A stretch of 56,783 nucleotides of DNA. Origin: an uncultured Gluconobacter sp. (GTDB lineage Bacteria; Pseudomonadota; Alphaproteobacteria; Acetobacterales; Acetobacteraceae). Positions 1 to 10,600 of the stretch are shown one piece after another; position 1 is the stretch's first letter, and each line of letters opens with the position of its first letter. A model generated the notes under the pieces. The model did no database searches. It was not told where the DNA came from and saw only the letters and a list, made by a program, of their open reading frames with translations. The position numbers were made by a program, and so were the translations under genes. The stretch lies in NCBI GenBank assembly GCA_937880175.1, contig CALFLO010000006.1, positions 1 through 56,783 on the forward strand, written 5' to 3'.

Positions 1-1837
1 CACCCGTATAGCGGTATCCCAGCTCTTCCTTGATGGAATACTGCGGCTTCGCATTCGCGCCCGAGGTCGTCATGGCGCCCGTGGACGTGCTGTATCGCGT
101 GATCAGGTTGACGGGCGAGGGCGCGCGGAAATCGCCTTCCGCATCGAAGTAGATCTGGTGGTGCGGTGCGAAGTCCCACGACCACGACATGCGCGGCATC
201 GGCGAGACGAACGTGTGGTTCGAGCGGCTGGCCGTGCTGGCGAGGAAATCCTGCCCGCGCAGGGTTTCAGACACGACCTTGATGCCCCCGGTCAGCGCCA
301 TCTTGTGGTTCAGGAAGTGCTGCGTGTCTTCCATGAAGCCGGAATTGAGGCTGTAGGACCCGACATAGTTGGTCGAATAATAAACGTTGCCGCTGGTGGT
401 GCGGTAATAGGCGGACGTATCCGTGTCCGAAGGCTGCGCACCCGTGACCTGGTTCATGCGCGACAGCGGCGTTTTGAGGGAATAGGAATTCTCCTCATGC
501 CAGTAGCCGATCTGGCCCTCATTGTTCTCGGCATGCCAGTGCAGGCTGGCCACGACGCCGCCCTGCTGGTTGACGGACATGGAATTGGTCGAAACCGCCG
601 CGCGCGTGGCCGTGCTGATCTTGCCGTCGCCGTTCAGATCAACCTTCTGAAGCGCCGTTCCCGCATAGGTATGACCTTCCTGCAGACGCGAGGCGCTGTT
701 CAGCGTGATGGCCCCGCGCTGGTAGTAAGGCGTGATGCTGACGCTGAAGAGGTGGTTCAGCGCGAAATGCATCGGCAGGGAGGCGTAGAACTGGTCCTTG
801 TCCGAGCCATGCGTGCCGTAATAGCTGCTGGGAGACGTCGCACTGAAGGTCGAGGTGTAGCTGATGGGCGTCGTGAGCGGCAGGCCGTTCTTGTCCGCAT
901 AGAAGTTCGCCATCGTAGGATAGCGGTTCTGGTAATAGAACGAGTGGTTGTAGCCCACGAAAAGGTCGACAGCGCTGCGCTCCCCGATCTTCTTCGTCAT
1001 CCGGAAATCCATGTGCTTGCGCTCGCTGGTGCCCGAACCGCGCCAGGCGTCCGAATGCATGTTCGAGAACGAGGCATAGCTCGTGATGCCGGAATGGCCG
1101 ATCTCGCCGCTGTCCAGACGGATAAACTCGCGCGACGTGTTGAAGGACCCGTAGCTGCCCGAGATGAAACCGCCAAATTTCTGCGCCGGCGCCCGTGTCG
1201 TGATGCTCAGTGCACCGGCCGCGGCGGAGGTCAGCGGATCCTCGACCGAGATCGAGCCCGGCGTCATGGATTCCGCCACGATGTTGTTGCTGTCGATATA
1301 GTTCTGGATGAAGTTCGACGCGGATGTCGAGGAGCCGTTGGCAATCGGCATCCCGTTCAGCAGAAAGCCGATATCGTTGTCATACAGGCCACGGCTGCTG
1401 ATGGATCCGCCTTCGTTACCGGAAGGATCTGGCGTCGAAATGTTGACGCTGGGCAGGTTCTTGATCAGGTCGAGCGGGGAGCTGGTCGGGCTCTGCATCT
1501 CGATATAGGCCTGCGTGACGGACTGGATGGACCGCGCAGCCGTCTCCGCCCGCATCATGCCGCCACCCGGAGCCTGCCCGCGCTGGCCCAGAACGCTGAT
1601 GGATTCCTGCCCGCCCTTTGGCTCCGCAACGGTGCGTGTCGCGTGCTGGGCCGCCTTGCGGGCGTGCTTTGGCTTGGTGCTTTCCGCGGCATAAGCCGCA
1701 TTCGCGGCCAGAACGGTCGCGCTGCTCAGGATCGTGGCAGCCGCCAGAATATGTTTTCCTCGCCCGGCAAGAAAGGAGAACGCGGGCAGTCGGCAGGGAC
1801 GCACGGGGTCTGACGGGGCAGGGATTCTGGAGGACAT
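1..1837 (-). CDS. TonB-dependent outer-membrane receptor, 3' end outside window
   Basis: An open frame of 612 codons runs off the left edge, so the C-terminal part of the barrel is missing. The first 50 residues look like a Sec signal (basic start, hydrophobic stretch near 30-48, likely cut after AYA). A TonB-box-like segment (ESISVLGQR) follows. A plug-type region contains the typical phrase SISSRGLYDNDIGFLLNGMP, and the rest is rich in aromatic, alternating beta-strand sequence ending near a GYRYTG motif. TonB receptors import ligands across the outer membrane using energy from TonB-ExbBD; the substrate here is unknown. Oddity: residues 400-411 read as an EF-hand-like loop (D400, N402, D404, G405, I407). 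The next gene upstream on the same strand is the MFS transporter, 175 bp away. The ATG at 1837 is preceded by AGGA. Confidence 0.93.
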   Translation of the reverse strand, partial: MSSRIPAPSDPVRPCRLPAFSFLAGRGKHILAAATILSSATVLAANAAYAAESTKPKHARKAAQHATRTVAEPKGGQESISVLGQRGQAPGGGMMRAETAARSIQSVTQAYIEMQSPTSSPLDLIKNLPSVNISTPDPSGNEGGSISSRGLYDNDIGFLLNGMPIANGSSTSASNFIQNYIDSNNIVAESMTPGSISVEDPLTSAAAGALSITTRAPAQKFGGFISGSYGSFNTSREFIRLDSGEIGHSGITSYASFSNMHSDAWRGSGTSERKHMDFRMTKKIGERSAVDLFVGYNHSFYYQNRYPTMANFYADKNGLPLTTPISYTSTFSATSPSSYYGTHGSDKDQFYASLPMHFALNHLFSVSITPYYQRGAITLNSASRLQEGHTYAGTALQKVDLNGDGKISTATRAAVSTNSMSVNQQGGVVASLHWHAENNEGQIGYWHEENSYSLKTPLSRMNQVTGAQPSDTDTSAYYRTTSGNVYYSTNYVGSYSLNSGFMEDTQHFLNHKMALTGGIKVVSETLRGQDFLASTASRSNHTFVSPMPRMSWSWDFAPHHQIYFDAEGDFRAPSPVNLITRYSTSTGAMTTSGANAKPQYSIKEELGYRYTG

Positions 1838-2012
1838 GTCTGGCGGATCCTGAAAAAAACTAACGCTACGATACCGTTATGAATCTGGGGCTGAAGATAA
1901 AGGAGACGATCATAAGAACATTCCGAAGAAATAATTGATAGTTTCATAGTCTGTCATGAAGCAGGGATTTCTATTCCGTCATAAAAACATGGGGATGGCG
2001 GAACGTTCCCGA

Positions 2013-3275
2013 TCAGAGCAGACGTCTGGCCGCGAAAATGGCGGTGGCCGAGATCAGGGCGGTCAGGCCCAGATAGAACGCCGGAGCCAGCTCCGTCCCG
2101 CTCCAGGACATCAGGGCAGCATTGGTCAGCGGCGCCAGACCGCCAAACAGGACGACGCCGAAGGAATAGCCGATCGTCAGGCCACGCCCACGCAGACGGT
2201 CCGGGAACAGAATGCCGATGAAGCCGTCGAGTGCGGCGAAGTAGAGCAGGCCGACAACATTGAACAACAGCGGCATGACCAGAATGCTCTCGGGCCAGAT
2301 CGAGACCAGCCGGAACATCGGCCATGGCAGGCAGAACAGGACCGCGCAGGACAGGAGCATCGGTCTGATGCTGCGGGTCCGGTCGAAATGGTCCGCCAGC
2401 TTCCAGCGCAGCGGCGTGAATACAAGCTGCCCCCCATAGGTCAGCAGGGCGGAGGCATAAGCGAGATTGGCCGCGACATGAAAATGCAGCCGGGCATAAT
2501 GGGGCATGTAGATGCCCAGATAGGTGATGCCGCTCCCCAGCGCGACGGCCCCCATCACCGCCAGCGTGCGCAGCAGGTTTTCCCGCCGCAGGAAGGGAGA
2601 CGCAGGGACGGCTTTCACAACCGGAGGCGCCGGGCGCGTCCGCAGAAGCCTGAACCGCAGGACCAGCGCCAGAAGCCCGGCCAGAGCGCCAAGCCCGGCC
2701 GCGATCCGGAAGCCGTAGCTGTCGAATCCCTGCGCGGGCAGCAACAGCGTCAGGCCCAGTGTGACGATGGCGGCGACAAGGGACGCGACGATCTGCCCGA
2801 TGGCCTGCCAGCTCGCGGCCCGTGCTTCATGCCCCGGAGCCTGTTCGATCAGGAACGAGGTCGCGCTTCCGAACTCCCCGCCAAGCGAAAACCCGTGCAG
2901 CAGACGTGCCGTAACGATCAGGAGCGGCGCGGCCATGCCAATGCTCTGATAGCCCGGCGTCAACGTAATCAGTAGGCTCCCGATCGCCATGAGCGCGATG
3001 CACAGGATCATCGTGAACGTCCGGCCCCTGCGATCCGTGCAGATCCCCAGAACGACGGCGCCGACGGGGCGTGCGAGCAGGGTGAAGCCGAAGGTCGCAA
3101 GCGTCAGGGCGATCTGCGACAGGGCCAGCCCGGCAGGAAAGAACGTCTGCCCGATCGACGTTGAGAACGACGCGTAAATAACGAAGTCGTAATATTCTAT
3201 GATATTGCCCAGAATGGAGGCGATGACAGGCAGCGTCATTCCGTAACGCGGAAAAGGCCTGTCCTGTGTGCTCAT
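2013..3275 (-). CDS. MFS transporter, metabolite:proton symporter (MHS) type
   Basis: A 420-residue polytopic protein with about 12 membrane segments. It has the hallmarks of the MHS branch of the major facilitator superfamily (ShiA/KgtP/ProP-like): an N-terminal NIIEYYDFVIYASF segment, DRRGRR-type loop (CTDRRGRTF) after TM2, and the loop RLLHGFSLGGEFGSATSFLIE. Members take up organic acids, dicarboxylates, shikimate or osmolytes with protons. The substrate cannot be read from sequence. Its start codon overlaps the stop of the LysR gene by four bases (ATGA), which indicates one transcript and translational coupling, so the LysR protein probably controls it. Confidence 0.93.
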   Translation of the reverse strand: MSTQDRPFPRYGMTLPVIASILGNIIEYYDFVIYASFSTSIGQTFFPAGLALSQIALTLATFGFTLLARPVGAVVLGICTDRRGRTFTMILCIALMAIGSLLITLTPGYQSIGMAAPLLIVTARLLHGFSLGGEFGSATSFLIEQAPGHEARAASWQAIGQIVASLVAAIVTLGLTLLLPAQGFDSYGFRIAAGLGALAGLLALVLRFRLLRTRPAPPVVKAVPASPFLRRENLLRTLAVMGAVALGSGITYLGIYMPHYARLHFHVAANLAYASALLTYGGQLVFTPLRWKLADHFDRTRSIRPMLLSCAVLFCLPWPMFRLVSIWPESILVMPLLFNVVGLLYFAALDGFIGILFPDRLRGRGLTIGYSFGVVLFGGLAPLTNAALMSWSGTELAPAFYLGLTALISATAIFAARRLL

Positions 3276-4228
3276 GAGTGTCCGGGATCGGCGTGCCCCG
3301 CTCCTGTCTGGCTCAGACCTGTATGGCGGTCGCCAAGATTGCGCATCATGAACTGGATGAAGGAATGTAGTGTCGGCGCGCTGTAGCGCTCCTTGTGATA
3401 AAGCAGATAGATCGGCCGTGAGGGCAGGGTGTAATCGGGCAGGAGCGCCTGAAGCGTCCCGGCTTTCAGATCGTCCTGCACCAGATCGGTCGGCAGCATC
3501 GCAATGCCCAGGCCGCCCAGAGCCGCACGGCGCATGGCCTGCGTGCTGTTAAACAGCCCCCGCCTGCGCATTTCAACCGTTACGCGGCCCTTGGGGCTCT
3601 CGAAATGCCATTCATGCCGCGCCCAGTGCCAGGGCGAGGACGGCGTGTAGGCGAAGGCCAGCGCATCATGCGTCGCAAGCTGCTGTGGAACCAGAAGCTC
3701 ATCCCGGCGCGCGAGATAATCCGGAGAGGCGCAGAGCGTCATGCGGTAATCCGTCAGACGGCGGCACATGAGCGAGGACGGCTCCGGCACGCCAAGGCGA
3801 ATGGCGATGTCGAACTTCTCATGCGTCAGATCCACGCTGCGTTCCGTCAGCACCAGATCAACATCCACGGACGGATTTTCAGCCAGATAGCGGGCCAGAC
3901 AGGGCGTGACGCTCTGGGTGCCATAGGTGACGGGGGCCGTCACCCGCAGCGTGCCGGAGGGCAGGGTCTGCGCCGCCTGTGCCAGATGTTCGGTCTCATC
4001 CAGCAGGTTGAGAATGGACTGGCATTTCTCGAAATAGACGGCCCCGAAGGCCGTGAGGCTCTGCCGGCGCGTGGTGCGTCGCAGAAGGCTCGTGCCCAGA
4101 CGTTCCTCCAAAAGGCGCACGTAATTGCCCACCATCGTAGGGGAAATGCCGCACCGTTCTCCGGCAGCGGTCATGCTTCCTGTTTCGACGACCGCCATAA
4201 AGGTGGTCATGGCCTGAAAAACGTTCAT
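3272..4228 (-). CDS. LysR-family transcriptional regulator
   Basis: A 318-residue protein with an N-terminal winged helix-turn-helix (about residues 3-60; FQAMTTFMAVVETGSMTAAGERCGISPTMVGNYVRLLEERLG split over the helices) and a LysR substrate-binding domain from about residue 90. The conserved RTTRRQSLTAFG segment follows the HTH. This type of regulator binds a small effector and acts on adjacent genes. It lies divergently from ggt (116 bp between starts) and overlaps the downstream MFS gene by four bases, so either or both may be targets. The effector is unknown. Confidence 0.95.
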   Translation of the reverse strand: MNVFQAMTTFMAVVETGSMTAAGERCGISPTMVGNYVRLLEERLGTSLLRRTTRRQSLTAFGAVYFEKCQSILNLLDETEHLAQAAQTLPSGTLRVTAPVTYGTQSVTPCLARYLAENPSVDVDLVLTERSVDLTHEKFDIAIRLGVPEPSSLMCRRLTDYRMTLCASPDYLARRDELLVPQQLATHDALAFAYTPSSPWHWARHEWHFESPKGRVTVEMRRRGLFNSTQAMRRAALGGLGIAMLPTDLVQDDLKAGTLQALLPDYTLPSRPIYLLYHKERYSAPTLHSFIQFMMRNLGDRHTGLSQTGAGHADPGHS

Positions 4229-4344
4229 TGCAAACCACTGGTTGATAATGTTTCCATCATAGCAGCATTTATCGGGGCGATTGAAGGCCGTAACGATCCT
4301 GTTACGATGTTTTCCGTTCCGACTACGAAAGTTTCTGCTGCGTC

Positions 4345-6135
4345 ATGCATTCCAGACCCTCTCTTCCGTCCCGCCCATCGTCCTGTAACCGCCGTATCCG
4401 GCGACGCGCCAGTGTTTCCGGAGTGTTGGGAATGATGGGGCTGATGCAGACACTGGCGCTGGGCGGATGCGCGGAAACGGATCATCGCGCAGGCAGCGCG
4501 GCCGTGATCGCACAACCCAGCACGGCCCAGACCTCCATGGCCGCGACCGCCAATCCGCTGGCTTCACAGGCCGCGATGGACGTGATCCGCCGTGGCGGCA
4601 GCGCGGTCGATGCCGCCATCGCCGGTCAGATGATGCTCGCCGTTGTCGAGCCGCAGGCTTCCGGTCTCGGCGGGGGCTCCACGATTCTGTACTGGGATAA
4701 AAACGCCGCAAAGCTCTCGTTCTATGACGGGTTGGCCGCCGCCCCTGCCATCGTGCCGCAGGATTACGCGCATGATGCGGACGGCCACGCCATTCCCCAC
4801 GCGCTGCTGGAACGCAGCGGGCGCGTCGTGGCTGTTCCGGGCACATTGCGGACGCTGGAACTCCTGCACAAGCGCTACGGCAAACTCCCCTGGGCCGATC
4901 TGTTTCAGGCCGCCATCGCCACGGCCCGCAACGGCTATGCCATGCCGGGCTACCTGCATCTCGTCCTGACGGAACGCCCGGAACTGGCGCAGAAAGCCAG
5001 CTTCAAGGCCTATTTCGACGCAGACGGCCATCCGCTGCCCAAGGGCACGATCCTGCACAATCCGGCACTGGCCGGGACGCTGACACAGGTTGCGAACAAG
5101 GGCGCGGATTACTTCTACGGCCCCGAATTTGCCGGAAAAATCTCCGCTGCCGTGGCGACAGGACCGTATCCGGGCCACATCACGCCAAAGGATCTGGCAG
5201 CGTACAAGGTCCGCGAGCGCGCGCCGCTCTGCGTCGAGGCGTTCGGCCGCCGCATCTGCTCCGCAGCGCCTCCGGTTGCGGGTGGACTATCCGTACTTCA
5301 GCAGCTTGCGATCCTTGATCGTCTGAAGATCGGTCAGTATCGCCCCGGCAGCGTCGAGGCCGCGCATCTTCTGCTCGAAGCCTCGCGTCTGGCGGAAGCC
5401 GACCGTCGCAAATACGCCGCCGACCCCGATTACACACCCGTTGCAACGGGCGAGCTGCTGAGCCCCGCCTATCTGGACGCGCGTGCAGCCCTCGTCTCGA
5501 CGGGAGAAGCCGCAGGGCAGGTCCGTCCGGGCGTACTGAAGAGCCGTCTGGCCAGCCTCCCGGCGTCCGATGCCATGACCGTGCCCGCCACGACGCATCT
5601 CGCCATCCGTGACGCGGCCGGTGACGCACTGTCCTTTACCACGACCATCAACCTCAATTTCGGGGCGGATATCATCGTGGACGGCGTCGTCCTCAACAAT
5701 GCGATCACCAATTTCTCTACCCGTCCTGTCGTGGACGGGCAGGCCGCCGCCAATATCGCAGCCCCCGGCAAGCGCCCGATCACCACCATGGCGCCGACCA
5801 TCGTGTTCGGTGCGGATGGCCAGCCTGAGGTGATTATTGGCGCGGGTGGTGGCGCGCGGATCATTGATTCCGTGGTGCAGACGCTGGTCGGGCATCTCGC
5901 CTGGGGCCAGAACATCCGCACGGCCATCGAGCAGCCGCGCATCGGCGCGCAGAACCGTGCGGAAGAGCTGGAACACGGCACATCGGCCGCAGAGCTGAAA
6001 TCCGCGCTTGAGAGCATGGGCCATCACCCGCATGCTGCTGTCATGAACGCCGCCGTGCAGGCCATCACCATTGGCCCGGACGGGCTGAGCGGCTGGGGTG
6101 ACCCGCATCGTGACGGCGTCGCCCTCGGCCAGTAA
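4345..6135 (+). CDS. ggt: Gamma-glutamyltransferase (glutathione hydrolase), lipoprotein-type signal
   Basis: A 596-residue Ggt precursor. It cleaves gamma-glutamyl bonds of glutathione and related peptides in the periplasm or on the membrane. Self-processing normally occurs before the first Thr of a TTH motif; here it is T416 (TTHLAIRD). The usual PLSSM segment is PITTM (T480, T481), so the two serines are threonines. The oxyanion region IIGAGGGAR is at 498-505. The N terminus is Arg-rich (RRIRRRAS) before a hydrophobic stretch and a lipobox (LGGC), suggesting a lipid anchor. The ATG at 4345 lacks a good ribosome site; ATG 4432 (M30) has GGAG upstream but would lose the basic n-region. The start is therefore uncertain. 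A second exported hydrolase follows 48 bp downstream. Confidence 0.95.
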   Translation: MHSRPSLPSRPSSCNRRIRRRASVSGVLGMMGLMQTLALGGCAETDHRAGSAAVIAQPSTAQTSMAATANPLASQAAMDVIRRGGSAVDAAIAGQMMLAVVEPQASGLGGGSTILYWDKNAAKLSFYDGLAAAPAIVPQDYAHDADGHAIPHALLERSGRVVAVPGTLRTLELLHKRYGKLPWADLFQAAIATARNGYAMPGYLHLVLTERPELAQKASFKAYFDADGHPLPKGTILHNPALAGTLTQVANKGADYFYGPEFAGKISAAVATGPYPGHITPKDLAAYKVRERAPLCVEAFGRRICSAAPPVAGGLSVLQQLAILDRLKIGQYRPGSVEAAHLLLEASRLAEADRRKYAADPDYTPVATGELLSPAYLDARAALVSTGEAAGQVRPGVLKSRLASLPASDAMTVPATTHLAIRDAAGDALSFTTTINLNFGADIIVDGVVLNNAITNFSTRPVVDGQAAANIAAPGKRPITTMAPTIVFGADGQPEVIIGAGGGARIIDSVVQTLVGHLAWGQNIRTAIEQPRIGAQNRAEELEHGTSAAELKSALESMGHHPHAAVMNAAVQAITIGPDGLSGWGDPHRDGVALGQ

Positions 6136-6183
6136 GTCTTTCCTGCCCGCTACAGACCCTTATTCCCGTCGCTGGAGAACATC

Positions 6184-7497
6184 ATGAAGAAGTTTCCTGC
6201 CCGTCTTTTCCTGTGTGCCAGCGCGCTGGGAACGCTCGCCGCCTGCGCTACCCCGCAGCCCGCACCGAAGCAGCAGGTTGCCGTCGCCGAGCCCGACCGT
6301 CCGCATGGAGACGGTGGCGTCAGCGCCTTTTACCAGCCGCCGGCACAGCTCCCCGCAGGGCCGGGCGTCATGATCCGGACCGAGGACATTCAGGGCAAGC
6401 ACCTGCCCGATAATGCCGGACAGGCCGTCCGCACGCTCTATACGTCCATCAGCGGGGTCGGCGAACCCGTTCCGGTAGCGGTGTCGGGGCAGATCATCTT
6501 CCCGAAAGGTACACCGCCGAAGGGCGGCTGGCCGATCGTGGCGTGGGAACATGGCACGACCGGCATTGCCGATATCTGCGCACCCTCATGGCGGGGCTAT
6601 TTCTCGCGGGACCGGGCCTATCTGGACCGCTGGCTGGCTGCAGGCTTTGCCGTGGTCGCCAGTGACTATCAGGGCCTCGGCACGCCGGGACCACATCCGT
6701 ATCTGATGTATCGCCCCGAAGGCTACAGTGTGCTGAACGGCCTGCGGGCCTCCCTTCAGCAGTACAAGGGCACGCTGCGCAACCAGATCATCCTCGTCGG
6801 TCAGTCGCAGGGAGGAGGCGCGGCGCTGGGGACCGGCTGGCTCGCTCCGCAATATGCGCCGGACCTGCATGTTCTGGGCACGGTGGCGACGGGTGTTGTG
6901 ATTGCGTTCCATACCCCGGCAAAAACCGCCCATCCGCAGCTCGTGCGGGACAACCCGGAATCCCCGCACATGTCTGCGTCCTACGGTATCTTGACGGTTG
7001 AAGGCTCCATGACTAGCCTGCATCCGGATGCGGAGGTGCGGCAGTTCATGACGGAGAAGGGACGCGACCTGTCCCATCAGGCCCGCCAGTCCTGCCTCGG
7101 CGACCTGTTCAAATACACCGATGCGCACGACATGACGGAAGAGAACGTCTTCACCGGCGACCGCTCGCCGCTGGAACAGGGTTTCGACACCGCCTTCACC
7201 ATCCCGGACGCGCATCTGAAAATGCCGGTCTTCGTGGGAACGGGTCTTGCGGATGACGAAGCCGGTGTGGCCCAGCAGTACAACGCGGTGGCCGCGATGT
7301 GCGATGCCGGAACCTCCGTCACCTGGAAGCAGTATCCGGGCCTGACCCATAACGGGGCGGTCAATGTCTCGGCCAATGATTCCGTGCCCTTCGCGCTGAG
7401 CCTGCTCAAAGGCACAAAGCCACGCGGAAGCTGCCGAACCATCAAGCCGATCTCAAAGCTGGAAAAGCCGCTTCCGGGCATTCACTGGAACAACTGA
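6184..7497 (+). CDS. Lipoprotein alpha/beta-hydrolase, secretory-lipase-like
   Basis: A 437-residue exported hydrolase. The first 21 residues form a lipoprotein signal ending in a lipobox (LAAC). The nucleophile elbow is GQSQGG with S208. A plausible acid is D357 in FVGTGLADDE and the base is H389 in YPGLTHNG, both in the expected order. An upstream segment (VAWEHGTTG, then VVASDYQGLG) matches the oxyanion and core strand pattern of the LIP/secretory lipase family (Pfam PF03583 type), known mostly from fungi and actinobacteria. It probably hydrolyses esters outside the cytoplasm; the substrate is unknown. It lies 48 bp after ggt and is likely co-transcribed. A strong terminator hairpin follows. 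Confidence 0.85.
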   Translation: MKKFPARLFLCASALGTLAACATPQPAPKQQVAVAEPDRPHGDGGVSAFYQPPAQLPAGPGVMIRTEDIQGKHLPDNAGQAVRTLYTSISGVGEPVPVAVSGQIIFPKGTPPKGGWPIVAWEHGTTGIADICAPSWRGYFSRDRAYLDRWLAAGFAVVASDYQGLGTPGPHPYLMYRPEGYSVLNGLRASLQQYKGTLRNQIILVGQSQGGGAALGTGWLAPQYAPDLHVLGTVATGVVIAFHTPAKTAHPQLVRDNPESPHMSASYGILTVEGSMTSLHPDAEVRQFMTEKGRDLSHQARQSCLGDLFKYTDAHDMTEENVFTGDRSPLEQGFDTAFTIPDAHLKMPVFVGTGLADDEAGVAQQYNAVAAMCDAGTSVTWKQYPGLTHNGAVNVSANDSVPFALSLLKGTKPRGSCRTIKPISKLEKPLPGIHWNN

Positions 7498-7517
7498 TCC
7501 CGGCACCATCCGGCATG

Positions 7518-7554
7518 AAAAACCCGGCAAAGGCGAGGCCTCTGCCGGGTTTTT
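7518..7554. terminator. Rho-independent terminator, bidirectional
   Basis: A 12-bp perfect stem (AAAAACCCGGCA with TGCCGGGTTTTT) and a 13-nt loop, with A-run and T-run on both sides. It sits between the convergent lipase gene and the Hint-domain gene and can serve both. Confidence 0.92.
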
Positions 7555-7605
7555 CGTGTCCTGTCCCGCGGCACGCCGTAATGACGTGCCGCGGAGCCTG
7601 AATGA

Positions 7606-10600
7606 TCAGGCGAACTTTGCGGTGGTCTCGACCGTGCTGCCCGCAAGATACGGGCCAGCGGCACGGATCTCGATGGAAAGCAGGGCAAGGCTGTCCTGAT
7701 CGCGCTCACCGAGCGTCAGCAGGGCATTGCCAGCCGTCCAGCGGCAGGCTGCGTTGTCAGCAATCTGCCAGCCCTCAAGCTGGACGTCCGTCAGATGCGA
7801 CGTGATCGAACGCGTGGCGCGGGAGTCGTACAGCACGACATCGCCCACCAGAACGCCCAGCTCACGACGGTCATCAACGAACGGTCCCACCGTCTCGGAC
7901 GGACGGGCTGTGCGGGAGACGATGCGGACTTCCGTCACGTCGGCGGGGATCATGAAGATCGTCTTACCAGCGGCCTCGCGACTCTGGCGGATGACCGTGC
8001 CGTTATCGGCCACGAGATGCAGGTCCGCGTCCTCGGTCAATTCAGCCGAAACCTCGCGGCTTTCCAGACCGGCAGCAATGGCGCGATCCGCGATCTGGCG
8101 GAACATCGGCTCCACCGTCGCACGGTCCACGATCAGGGCGGCGGCGGCATCCTGCTCCCAGCTTTTCTGGGTGCCACCAAGGCTTGCGACCTCACCATGC
8201 TGGGTGAAGGTGCGGCGGTTGCCGGTGTCGAGATAGCTCTCGGTCAGCATACCGTCTGCCATGATGACGGAGTGGTTTTCCGTCTCGATGTGGAAGTAGT
8301 CATAGACGCTGATGGAGCGGTCGTAGAACACCGAGCGGCCGTTGACGAGCATGCGGGTCGGGACGAAACGGCCATCAATGAAGAGGCAGTGTTCCGGCGT
8401 GACCAGCAGATCCCTGTTCGGCACGTTCGCGGCAATCGCATCCTTGAGGATCCGCACCGGATGACCGGACAGGTCAGCCGTGGCGCCACCCTGTGCACGG
8501 ACGCGCTTGCTGCCAACCCATGTGACCTTGCGGCTGACAGGGCTGCCATCAACCCAGGCCGTAACATCGTCGCCGATGCGCAGGTTTTCGACGGCTGCGG
8601 TGCCGGACGGCGTTGTGATCATCGTGCCTGGCAGGAAGCAGATCTCGCTGCCCTGCGCGAGGGTAACGACCGTGCTGCCATCGCCGTCTTTGGTCAGCTC
8701 GGCATGATAATCGGAATAATCGCCTTCAAGGTCGATGGTGTAGCTCGCATCGCCTTCCGTGACGACGAGCGTGTCACCGTTGATGGCGGCCTTGGCCACG
8801 CCGGCATATTGCAGGCTGTTGATGTCGATATGGCCACCAACTGCAAGGATCGTCTCGTCGATCTCGCCACCGGCATCCACCGTCAGCCAGGACCCGGACG
8901 TCACGCTGGTCTCGTTGGCAACGCCGCCGGACTGAACCGTCTCGAACGCGCCCTTCTGCAGAACGGTGTGATCGGTGCGGCCGCCGTCATACTGGGTGGA
9001 GCCGCTGCCGACGGTCGTCTCGCTGGCCGTACCGCCTGCGCTGATGAACTGCTGGCTTTGGCCCTTTAGCGTGGCGCTGATGGAGGCGCCATAGACATAG
9101 TCCATGCCCTGCTGATCCAGAACCGTGCCGACGGCGGTGCCGCCCGCGCTGACCGTCTCATGGGCATGGCGGGTGACGGTGCTGCCGCTGGTATAGCCGC
9201 CGGACAGGACGGTGATCTTGCCGAGCGTGGTGGCGCTGTCTCCGAAGGCCGAGCCTGCGATGGTGTCCTGACCACGAATGATGGTCGCACCGTTCTCGAC
9301 GCCACCGGCCTGAACCGTTTCGAAAGCCTGACCGCCGCTGAGCAGCGTGCCCACCGTCGTGCCACCGGACTGAACGGTGATCGTACCTTTGGTTTCGGTC
9401 GTGCCGCTGGCAAAGCCGCCACTGGCGACCGTCATGGTGCCACCCGTGATGGTGGTGCCTTCCGCAATGCCGGCATCCAGCAGCGTTCCGCCGCTGACGG
9501 CCGTATTGATGGCCTGTCCGGTCGCGCTGACGACTTCGCTGCCACTGAGCAGGTTCGTGCTGACGCTCCGGCCACCGGCTTCGACCGTCTGCGTGCCGCC
9601 GGTCACAGTGGCATTGTAGGTTTTGCCATTGGACAGGACGTCCAGAACACCGCCCTTGTTGACGGTCTCGCTTGCGCCCGTGCCACTGGAGCTGATCTTT
9701 TCGACGCCACCGCTGTTGATGGTGGTTGCGAAGGACATGCCATACTGGCCGACGACTTCGGTGCCGCCCGAATTCAGGACGGTGCCCTGGGAAATCCCGT
9801 TGTCGTACTGCACCGCACCGGTGGACAGTGTGGCATTGTTGGCCAGACCGTCGGCGTAAATGGTCTGGATGCTGTTGGTCGACAGCGTGGCGTCCTGCGA
9901 GGTGCCGTCCACGTAGTCCATGCCCTGATAGGACAGGGTCGTGCCGGAGGCGACGCCGCCTGCGCTGACATATTCATGACCATGGGTGCTGACGGCCGTG
10001 TTGGTCGCCGTGGCACCAGACGCAATATGCAGTTCGCCCACCCCGGACACGACATCATTGACGGCCGTGCCGGACAGCCATTCCTTGGCGCCGTTAAGGA
10101 TCGAGGAGGCGGAATCCACGCCGCCCGAAGCAACGCTCTGGAACGCATTGCGCCCACTGATGACGGCACCGCTCGTCACGCCACCGGACTGGATAACGGA
10201 CCAGCCGCTGGTGTTCTGCGTTCCGGTCGCGACACCACCGGCCTCGACGGTCAGGGTGCCTCCGCTGATGGTGGTGCCGAGGGCCGAACCCGCGTCATAG
10301 AGATTACCGCCCGAAAGGGTCGTGCCGCTTGCAACGCCATGGGCGTAGAGCTGCTCGTAGGCTCCGCTATTGACCGTCTCGTTGACGGACCTGCCGCTCA
10401 GGACAACGTCGAAGCCACCGCTGTTGACGACCGTGTTGAAGGACGAGCCGCCCTTGCCGGTGTGGTCGCCGGAGTCGCTGTACTCGATCATGCCGCCGCC
10501 ATTGTTGATGACGGTGTTGGTCATCGTGCCGCCATCGACATAGACCGCGTAATTGCCCTGCGAATTGACGGTGACGTCTGTCGCAGATCCGTTGCCCTGA

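Noticed and set aside
158..1813. 551-residue plus-strand frame
   Set aside because: It is antisense to the TonB receptor frame, is Arg-rich and has no family resemblance.
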